A stretch of DNA of 64,000 nt, from assembly GCA_026214975.1 (NCBI GenBank), contig CM047805.1, positions 185,877,333 to 185,941,332 of the forward strand, in the 5' to 3' direction. The position numbers were made by a program, and so were the translations under genes. Shown piece by piece: positions 56,035 to 64,000 of this stretch. The notes under the pieces were generated by a model. That model had not been told where the DNA came from. It saw only the letters and a list, made by a program, of their open reading frames with translations, and searched no databases. Numbering within the stretch: the first letter of the stretch is position 1; every line of letters begins with the position of its first letter. The DNA is from Gentiana macrophylla. Taxonomy: Eukaryota; Streptophyta; Magnoliopsida; Gentianales; Gentianaceae.

Positions 56035-57632
56035 ATGATGCCCTCTCTGTGGACTTGGTCAACAATTGCAACAATTGCTATATTTCCAATCTTGATTGCA
56101 ATTGTGAGGAAGAAAGCTAAGAGCAAAAAGTTGCCTCCAAGCCCAGGGGGCCTTCCAATTTTGGGACATCTCCATTTATTGGGAAAGAATCCTCATCAAG
56201 ATTTGCATAAGCTAGCTAAGAAGCATGGACCTATCATGCACCTGAAATTCGGGTTCGTAGACAACATCGTTGTTTCATCTGCTGCTGCAGCTGAGCTGTT
56301 CTTCAAGACACATGACGTAGTATTTGCCGGCCGGCCTGTTCTTCAGGCGATGGAATTATTGGGCTATGAGAATAAGACCATATCGTTTTCTCCATATGGT
56401 CCGTATTGGCGTAGTATGCGGAAACTGTGCATTCAAGAGCTTCTTAGTAGCCGTAAAATTAACTCATATCACTCAATGAGAAGAGGGGAGCTTAGTTTGC
56501 TTGTAAATTCGCTTAAAAACGCGGCTTTACAACGCACAACTGTTGATCTTAGCACGTCGGTTTTCTCTCTTACAGCAAATATGAGCAGTATGATGATTTT
56601 CGGGAAGAAAATTGACGTGATGAACGATGAATTCGATGGGAAGCAGAGATTTAAAGCTGTGGTGCAACAGGCCATGAAATTGGCTGTTTCTCCGAATTTG
56701 GGAGATTTCTTCCCATTTCTTAGCAGATTTGATCTTCAAGGAATTATGAAGAAGTCTAAAGCAGTTGTCAAGGATTTAGATGAAATCTTGGAAAAAATTA
56801 TTCATGATCATGATGAAGAAAAGAGAGAAGAAGAACAAATCGATGATCTTACCTCCACCCTTTTGGCTCTCATGCGATCCCGAGGAAGAGAGTTTGAATT
56901 CGAATTCAATCGCCAAAATGTCAAAGCCATCATGTTGGTAAGTTATTTCACTTCATCCATTTATTCATTTATTTATTAGCGTTTTGATGAATCTTCGGTT
57001 CGCTTTCTTTGTTTAAGGATATGCTAATGGCATCAATGGACAGTACAGCAACAGTTGTTGAATGGACACTTTCTGAACTACTAAAACATCCACAAGTAAT
57101 GGAGAATCTTCAAAAAGAACTAAAACGAAAAGTTGGTATGAACAGAGAAGTGGAGGAATCAGATTTAGACAACCTAAAGTACTTACAAATGGTTGTAAAA
57201 GAAGTGCTTAGGCTCCATCCTGTGGCACCCTTACTACTTCCTCACGAGGCGTTGGAAGATTGCACAGTAGACGGCCTCTACATCCCGAAAAAATCACGTG
57301 TCATCATAAACGCTTGGGCAATCGGGAGAGATCCAAATGCATGGAGTGATCCTGAGAAGTTCATCCCGGAGAGATTTTCGGAGGGTAACTTTGATATTAA
57401 GGGACAACATTTTCAGCTCATTCCATTCGGTTCGGGTAGAAGAGGATGCGCAGGAATGCAGTTGGGGCTTATCGTTGTTCGGCTCGTGGTTGCACAACTG
57501 GTGCATTGTTTTCATTGGGAACTTCCATCAAACATGTTGCCGTCTGAATTGGATATGACTGAGGAGTTTGGACTTGTCATGTCTAGAGCTATACATTTAA
57601 TGGCGATTCCTACGTATCGACTACATAAATGA
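56035..57632 (+). CDS. Cytochrome P450, CYP736A type, intact
   Basis: Intact two-exon gene: exon 1 56035-56937 (301 codons), intron 56938-57017 (GTAAGT...AAG, 80 bp, phase 0), exon 2 57018-57632, giving 505 residues. Signal-anchor [20 protein letters not shown], hinge [13 protein letters not shown]-helix WRSMRK, I-helix [28 protein letters not shown], haem loop [11 protein letters not shown]-terminal [11 protein letters not shown]-anchored monooxygenase of the CYP736A type; substrate not predictable. It is more diverged from the two minus-strand copies than they are from each other, mainly in the middle of exon 1 (residues about 100-250), where substrate-recognition sites lie. A TTTATATTA stretch about 80 bp upstream may be the TATA box. 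Confidence 0.93.
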
Positions 57633-57942
57633 CTGATGAGGATTGAGGAATACAAGCAAAGGTTCAAACCAGGGGTTTTATTTGAAACATTAATTAGAAT
57701 GCATGAAATAATAAAGCTTTACTCTGATAGTAAAAGCTGAGGAATTATGATCAAACAGTTTGGCTTGAAGCCTATTTATTTTAAGTGAAAAAAGAATGTA
57801 TATATGACTTTATAATTGTGATTTCGTCTCTGTAACAAAAAATTAAATCGAATGAAATAAATTAGAACCTTGTTACGCTGTTAATAGAATTAAGATCTTG
57901 TTTGAGCTGATTAGGGTTGATTAAAGGACCATCAAAGTCCTT

Positions 57943-58504
57943 GGAGATATACTTGGAGGGAAGCTATCTATGGAATTTGGCTATGGAGGAACAAGATCGT
58001 TCATGACACGGCAAGCGAGCACCCCCCCGGCTTTTGTGTTCTCATCGCAAGTAGTTGAACGAGCAAAGAATCATCGCCTAGCTTGGCAAGATGACTCATA
58101 AATTTTTGTTTTTTTCATGTTGCTCAACTTATTTTTTATTTAGCATTTTGTTGCCTGTTTGGCGCTTTTGATACATTGTATAGCTTGTTTGGGTGGCCAT
58201 GTTTGGCATATTAAATAAATGCTATCGTGTCAGCAAAAAAAAAAGGGGGGAGTGGTTTAAAGGGACAAAAAAGAGGGGAAAATGGGGATCAGGATAGTGA
58301 AAATATAAATTGGGTGATAATGACAAATCCACTGTTCATAACCAAATCCACTGTTTGATGTAGTGGAATTGACCCCCAAATATAATGTTTCACTATCACA
58401 GTGGAATAATGATATATCCTTTTTACCCATAAAAATATTACACTGTCCTCTTTGTATATTTCTATATTCAAATTATCTTTTTTGACAATAAACCCAAAAA
58501 AAAA
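57943..58504 (+). mobile_element. LINE 3' end, 5'-truncated, 20-bp TSD
   Basis: Flanked by AAAGGACCATCAAAGTCCTT (57923-57942) and AAAGGACAATCAAAGTCCTT (58505-58524), one difference. It contains the LINE C-terminal zf-RVT-like piece AIYGIWLWRNKIVHD, then VVERAKNHRLAWQDDS after a frameshift, a 3' UTR and an A-run at 58219-58228. The part 58230-58495 may be a separate insertion, with a second A-run at 58497-58507. Confidence 0.7.
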
Positions 58505-58673
58505 AAAGGACAATCAAAGTCCTTAACCAAGCTCATAACTGCCATGTTATGCAACCAACCCTCTGGACAGTAAAATGGGTTCAAATGGCCTGATTTAGGA
58601 TAAATCCTATCGTCTCTACGATATTAGAGTAATACCAAAAGATCCCAAGCTTATTTAAAGGGGCAACATATGT

Positions 58674-59264
58674 TGTAACGGATCGTCAGGGATTGATGAT
58701 TATTGTGAGAAAAGAATAAATAAATAAATAAACAATCAAATAAGTGCAGAAACAAGAAGTGCAGAAACAAAAAAACATAAATTTAACAAGGTTTTCGACA
58801 ATGTGTCGACTACTCCACGAACAAACGAGGATATTTTATTATTCACAAAAAGTTACACAGATGTTACAATTATAATGGTATTATTAGGCCTCGGGAATCA
58901 AACCCTAACTGCCTTAACAGCCAAACCAAACAATGATTGAAATACCCCATAAGTAACCCTAAATACAGACGTAATCCATGCAGATGTGTTCCCTAAGTAA
59001 TACTGAGAACCAACTCACCTCACCAGACCCAGCAGGAGCAGTACATTGCTTAGCTGACCAAATGGACTTCCAACACAGACTTAGCAGCATGGTTTAAGTC
59101 ACCATTACAAATCTACACCTTGACTTGAACTCCATGCAAACTGACAAACCAGATGCACAACCAAGTGCCAGGTTTCCTCATGTCTTCATATTTGAATAGC
59201 TCAACAAAACCCTCACTGCAGCTAAGTATTCCAGATTCAAATTAATAGCTTTGGATGTGCAACA
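58674..59264 (-). repeat. 3' LTR of the Tork-like element
   Basis: Minus-strand TGTTGCACATCC (59264) to CCGTTACA (58674), 591 bp, directly after the end of the RNase H frame. A diverged copy of part of it lies at 9382-9790. Confidence 0.7.
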
Positions 59265-59267
59265 GGT

Positions 59268-60300
59268 CTAGACAGAGCTGGAAATTCTTTTTGAAACAGG
59301 GTTCGTGAACATATCTGCTGGATTAACATCAATGCTGATCATTTCCACCTTGACCCTCCTCTCATTCCTAAGAAAATGGTACCTCACATCAATGTGCTTG
59401 GTTCTCTCATGATGAACTTGATCCTTAGCCAAGCATATTGCACTTAAACTGTCATAATACACCGCAGCTTGATCTTGATGCAGACTCGGATCATTGACCA
59501 TCCCTTTCAACCAGATTGCCTTATTTGATGTTTCTGTCAGTTCCATATACTCTGCCTCAGTAGTAGATAATGTCACTGTTGCCTGTAAAGTTGCATTCCA
59601 ACTTTCCACAGAACCACCCAAAGTAAACACATAGCCAGTCATAGATCTTCTGTTGTCCACATCAGTAGAATAATCAGAATCACAGTACCCCGTGACCAAA
59701 CATTGAGTACCACCTCCATAAACGAGTCCAGTATCAGAAGTACCCATAAGGTACCTAAACACCCTATTCACAGCTTTCCAATGTTCCTTTCGAGGTTGAG
59801 GCATAAACTTGCTGACAACACTGACTGCCTGAGCCAGATCAGGCCAAGTGCAGACTTTGACATACATCAGACTACCCACTGCACTAGCATATGAAACTCT
59901 TGACATGTATTCTTCCTTCTTAGCTGATTGTAGATCAAACACAACATACGTATGTAGATTTGATGCCATTGGAGTGTCTATAGGTTTGGCAGTTGACATG
60001 CCAAACTTGGACACAATCTTCTCAATAGCTTCCCCTGCTTCCTATCTCTATAGATCTCCATCCCTAGAATTTTCATTGCATTCTTTAGATCTTGAATGTC
60101 AGACTTGTTCAAAATAGCTATCAACGAATCATCCACATACAGAAGTAGATAGATGACTAAACCATCCTTCAGCTTGTTGTGACAATCACAACAATCATAC
60201 GAACTTTTGGTATGGCCCAGCTGGATCATACAACTGTCAAACTTCTTATACCACTTCCTTGGAGCCTGTTTAAGACCATAAAAATACTTCCTCATCTTGC
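59268..60300 (-). pseudogene. copia RT C-part and RNase H
   Basis: 60295-59978: FYGLKQAPRKWYKKFDSCM, then LLLYVDDSLIA with the YVDD active site at 60128-60139. After a shift, 60014-59268 is open: GMSTAKPIDTPMAS, YASAVGSLMYVKVCTWPDLA, CDSDYSTDVDNRRSMTGYVF, TVTLSTTEAEYMEL, HERTKHIDVRYHFLRNER and NPADMFTNPVSK. The RNase H acidic residues are present. The wording is that of the Tork lineage. Confidence 0.88.
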
Positions 60301-60991
60301 AGACACACCCTTCTTTTCCAAGAACCTAGACCCCATTGGATGAGTCATATATATCTCCTTATCTACATCCCTATTTAGAAAAGTTATCTTCACATCTAGC
60401 TGGATGTTCAAGATTCTGATGTGCCATTATTGTTAGAAGCACCCTGATGGAAGTGTGTCTAACTACTGGTGAGAATTTCTCATCATAGTCCTCCCATTCT
60501 TCTTACTGAACCCTCTGGTAAAAAACGTGCCTTATTCATAATGCCTCAACAGATGACAATCCTTCATTTTTTTTGAAGATCCATTTGCAACTGAACAACC
60601 TTCTCTCATATGGTTTTTTGACTAGATCCTAAGTCTCATTCTTCTGAAGTGACTCAATTTCATCTCCCAAGGTAGCAAGCCATTGTGATGCCTCTGAACT
60701 TGTCACAGCTTCCCTGTAGGTGGATGGCTCAGATCCATCCATCTCTTCAGCTACCTGAAGTGCATATCCAACCATATCTTCAAACATATGACTCTTTGAA
60801 AGTCCAACATTGGTCCTCCTAGCTCTGTTGAAAGCTATACTCTGTTGACCAACTTCTGATGTTTAAGCATCAGCCGACCTTTGTTAAGCTGACTGGTTCG
60901 GATTCAGACTTGCTGAGTGTTGACTGTCCTCAGCAAGTGAGTTCTCTAATTCACTGATCGAACCTACTGACTCCACCTATTTGTCAACCCT

Positions 60992-61557
60992 CTAAGTTTC
61001 AGATCTAATTTCAAATTTAGGTGTGGCTTTCACATATGAGTTAAGCATAGAATTTTCATCAAATACTACACTCCTACTGAGTATAACCCTATTTTTAGCT
61101 GATGACCAGCTTCTATACCCCTTAACTCCATCTCTATACCCTACAGCTTTACCTTCACTAACATGATAATAAATCAGGCTTTCAAAGACCCTCGAGACAC
61201 AGAGTAATCTGCAGTTTTCTGACCATGCCTCAAGTGGTGTTTTGATATTGATCCCAATGTGAGACCCTCTATTGATTAAGGAGTAGGTTGTCTTTGACAT
61301 CCTCTTCTCAAAATCTATTTGCCAAACCAGAATTAGAGAGCATGCACCTTTCCCGCTCCAGAAGAGTTTGATTCATCCTTTTTGTTACATTATTATGCTC
61401 TGGAGTGTGTTTGACAGTATGGTGTCTAGAAATGTCTTCATTCTTGCCAAATTTATCAAACTCAGACCAACAAAATTCTCGGTCCATTATCGCTTCTAAG
61501 TCTCTTGACCTTTTCCAACCTCGATTCTCAACCAATGCCTTCCACTACTTGAAGTGC
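60992..61557 (-). pseudogene. copia integrase fragment, catalytic Glu replaced by Lys
   Basis: 61535-61308: REFCWSEFDKFGKNEDISRH, HTVKHTPEHNNVTKRMNQTL, LLERERCMLSNSGLANRF. Functional integrases read NGVAERMN; here NNVTKRMN, so the third catalytic residue (E) is K. 61300-60992 continues in a shifted frame with YSLINRGSHIGIN, AVGYRDGVKGYRSW and SRSVVFDENSML. Inactive. Confidence 0.8.
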
Positions 61558-61768
61558 TTAGCATGGGACTATTACACCTCTCTACTTGGTCTAACGCCAA
61601 TGGACGCGTGTAACTCCCACACGGAAACCTAAGTCCATGCCCTTGAGGTGCTTCCCGTGTTGTGGTGCAGAGTTCACCATGCGTAGTGTCCTTTGAACTT
61701 GATGTAACAAACTTACTTGTGCGAGGATGTTCTATGTGATCTAGTAGATGGTGAGTGTGATCTCATTT

Positions 61769-61835
<67 letters not shown>

Positions 61836-62318
61836 TTATTATTAATTGTTTTGCATTTCTTCTACCCCTTACTAAGTACGTATATACTTACCGCTTTATT
61901 TATTGTTTCCCACCCCGTGAAGGTGGTGAAGTGTAGGTTGTTTTCGAAGCTACTGAGGAGTGACCCGGATATGTTGCAGTTGAAGTTTATTGTTCTTTAT
62001 TCCTTTGTAATTGGGTATAGATTCTCTTATCCTTTGTAATGCTAGAAATCAATGAGTTGACATTGTGGACATCAATATGTACGGGTTAACTGCATTTGAC
62101 GATTATAAAAAAGTCTTTTGATAATGTATTAGATGCACCATGTGTTGCTCTCGATCGTTTGGTAGTTGTTTTAGTTATCCGAGTCAATCGTGTTGTCTTC
62201 CACATTGGTCTCTGATATTTATCTACGTAAGACTTACATATGTAATTAGTTTAAATTATAATTATATGCGTGTCGGACATTCTTTTCCCGATAAGAACTC
62301 GGTATCCGGGACATGGAC
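61558..62318 (+). repeat. Tekay-like LTR fragment followed by a primer-binding site
   Basis: The left block GGACTATTACACCTCTCTAC...ACAAACTTACTTGTGCGAG recurs at 62509-62688. The right end AAGAACTCGGTATCCGGGAC matches the end block of the solo LTR 38314-40185 and is followed by TGGTATCAGAGAGCAAAG (62319-62336), a tRNA-Met-type primer-binding site. It includes a TA microsatellite. Confidence 0.6.
61772..61833. repeat. (AT)31 microsatellite
   Basis: 62 bp of uninterrupted AT dinucleotides inside the LTR fragment; likely hypervariable in length. The Tyr-Ile repeat ORF over it is an artefact. Confidence 0.95.
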
Positions 62319-62508
62319 GTCTGGTATCAGAGAGCAAAGTAACACCACTACATAGGATTTAAACTTTTTAAAGCTGGTCTAGAACTAGAAGTCCACAAAA
62401 ATCCTTTTATGTGAATGAACCAGGTGGTTAGACTTAAATTCGTAAATTACATATGTGTGTCTAAAGTTAAAACATCATTACCATTGGTGAGACACTAGTA
62501 TTCTTCTT

Positions 62509-62688
62509 AGCATGAGACTATTACACCCTCTACTTGGTCCGATGCCAAGGGCACGTGTAACTCCCATGCAGAGACCTAAGTCCGTGCCCTCTGAGGTGAT
62601 TCATGTGTTGTGGTGCGAGTTCACCATGCATAGTGTCTTTTGATCTTGATGTAACAAACTTACTTGTGCGAGTATGTACTACGTGATC
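62509..62688 (+). repeat. Second copy of the LTR block 61558-61741
   Basis: GACTATTACACCCTCTACTT...ATGTAACAAACTTACTTGTG, about 90% alike by eye. The stretch 62366-62508 to its left continues the LTR order (GGTCTAGAACTAGAAGTCC, as at 46455), so this is a second partial LTR. Confidence 0.65.
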
Positions 62689-64000
62689 CTCTTTGGCGGC
62701 ACACAACCGAGCAACTTTACCTTGGCCAAAGAAGATCTTTGGATATCCCCGAGGAGGGCGACGGACTTCACCGAGTATCGCCTACCTTGGACTTCTTGGG
62801 TTGATTTAGCCTCCACCTCGCCACCCCCAGCGGGGTCGGTCTCAGCAATGACTTTTCTCTTCTCGACAACCGGAGTCTTAGTCAGGACCGTTTGCTTCAA
62901 AGTTTTGTTCGTCACGGCTTTCCTCGCCGTTTGTTTCACTGATGGTCGAGACTTCGACTTCTTAGATCCAGAGAACCCCGCCGAGTCTACCCGGACGTCG
63001 ACCATAGGGAGGGCGGTCTTAATCCCCTTTAACTCTGTGCTTCTCTTCACATCGCCAGAAGTCTTCCTAGTGGCTAGCAAATTGCGCTGATTCAAAGCGT
63101 CCATGATATCTGCTAAAGACAATGTTTATCAAAAGGCAATCAAAATAGTAAGAAAGAACAAAAATGAAAGAAAAAACAAGTAAAAATCATACTCGGGGCC
63201 TGAACTGAAGGATTGCCTAACAGACTGTACATAGAGAAGGCATACATCTGCCGAAGTGGCACTCCCCATACCAATCGGGATCAGTAGGCAATGGTTCAAC
63301 CACCACCAAGGGATCCCCGATGCCTGCTCCGGAAAGTCCGGCCCTCCTAAGGAAAGGTTGACTGACATCTAATAAAAGCCTCCAGTTAAAGGCCCGATGA
63401 TGACCCTATCCCTTTCGGGTATACCCGAGCAACTCTTTGAGCTCGGCTATGAACCCGTCATCGGCTTTCTGAGTTTTAATCGTCTTCAACTGATCAGTCC
63501 TACCCGAGTTCGCAGGGATCTTTTCGAATGGCCAGCCTATTCGTGACTCCACCTTCATGCATCTCTTATCCCAGTCCGACACTTTATCGGGAAGATCGAA
63601 TAGAAGTCAAGGTCTACTGCTGCTCGATCTGCTCCGTGGTTGGATCTGACCGTCTTCTCTCTTTTTGTTAAAGCCGTAGAAATAAAGTAGCACCGGCATC
63701 GACGGCTCGCGGCCATGAAGCCGACTTATTATTATGAAAGCCATCACCACTCGGACAGCCCCCAGAGTAAGATCACACGGCATAACCCGCAGCTCCTCCT
63801 TGAATCTAATAAAGAATAGGTCAAAGGGTTGCTGAAGTCCGGCAACTACGTGGTCATAATGTAACTACAGGTAATCCTCGGCCTCTCGACCACAAGTCCA
63901 TGACACGTTCGTCGCACCCATACTGGAAAACCAGTAATCTTCCGGAATATCATAGGCCGTCAGTGCCGAGGTATAATCGGTCCGACCTCGGATCTCCCTC
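62679..64000 (-). pseudogene. Degenerate retroelement gag-like region (runs off the window)
   Basis: Minus-strand frames interrupted by stops and shifts. From the window edge: YDIPEDYWFSSMG, LFFIRFKEELRVMPCDL, VVMAFIIISRLHGREPSMPV, LYFYGFNKK. Further down are DWDKRCMKVESRIGWPFEKI and, at 63122-62679, a Lys-rich ORF of 147 codons (MSLADIMDALNQRNLLATRK). The pattern 'xxFIxxxxLxGxEPxxxLFxxFF' is that of gag-like proteins of large plant gypsy elements. The region is more GC-rich than its surroundings. Family assignment is tentative. Confidence 0.45.

Larger units (their letters stand above)
58674..61557 (-). mobile_element. Ty1/copia (Tork-like) element, 5' truncated
   Basis: Minus-strand copia with a 3' LTR at 58674-59264 (TGTTGCACATCC...CCGTTACA), RNase H, RT and part of integrase. 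It is cut at about 61557, where a gypsy LTR fragment begins. gag, the 5' LTR and the N-terminal integrase are missing. Several frameshifts. Confidence 0.85.

Noticed and set aside
61748..61936. ORF with a long Tyr-Ile repeat
   Set aside because: Produced by the (AT)31 microsatellite.
63681..63697. Match of AGAAATAAAGTAGCACC to the TRIM LTR at 48736
   Set aside because: A 17-base match without any flanking similarity, taken as coincidence.
1..64000. A P450 biosynthetic gene cluster
   Set aside because: Only P450s are present. No scaffold-forming or other tailoring enzyme is seen, and the genes are separated by transposons, so clustering by duplication explains the layout.

Overview
This 64 kb window is nuclear DNA of a flowering plant, AT-rich and crowded with transposons. 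The evidence is intron-containing cytochrome P450 genes of the plant-only CYP71 clan, LTR retrotransposons of plant lineages (Athila-like and Tekay-like Ty3/gypsy, Tork-like Ty1/copia), TRIMs, LINE and SINE copies with target-site duplications (TSDs), and many hAT, Mutator, Stowaway-like and Harbinger-like MITEs. The species cannot be named from the sequence. No rRNA, tRNA, CRISPR or bacterial-type operon is seen. The only host genes recognised with confidence are four P450s: a CYP71D-type gene (1830-4576, +) and three CYP736A-type genes (36582-38179, -; 42650-44309, -; 56035-57632, +). Each has one phase-0 intron just before the I-helix exon. Two CYP736A copies are intact; the CYP71D gene and the third CYP736A gene carry 1-base frameshifts. 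Layout: 1-4.6 kb holds a MITE-rich promoter and the CYP71D gene. 4.7-9.8 kb holds TIR elements, some nested, and Ty1/copia scraps. 9.96-29.59 kb is a 19.6 kb Athila-like retrotransposon complex. The same 5-bp duplication (TCCTG) flanks its outermost LTR ends, and it contains an inverted relative, a third LTR type and one near full-length element (17444-29588) with frameshifted gag-pol. 29.6-31.3 kb is a row of MITEs. 31.8-36.5 kb is a Ty1/copia element directly downstream of a CYP736A gene. 36.6-45.5 kb holds two CYP736A copies that arose by segmental duplication; they share the copia LTR on their 3' side, and each later received its own insertions upstream (a solo LTR in one; a SINE and a DNA element in the other). 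45.5-54 kb is LTR debris, two TRIMs, a LINE tail, Harbinger-like MITEs and a distinctive MITE family with an internal GAATTTCGAC-type repeat. 54-58.5 kb is a gypsy remnant, the third CYP736A gene and a LINE tail. 58.7-64 kb is a truncated Ty1/copia element, gypsy LTR fragments and a degenerate gag-like region. The P450s are expected to act as ER-anchored monooxygenases of specialised metabolism or defence. No terpene synthase, glycosyltransferase, acyltransferase or other pathway enzyme lies between them, so this is a tandem/dispersed P450 family cluster, not a demonstrated biosynthetic gene cluster. The two long Athila LTR copies differ mainly by TCG/CTG and CGA/CAG swaps and small indels. 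That looks more like consensus error at CG sites than natural decay, so single-base frameshifts here should be read with caution.
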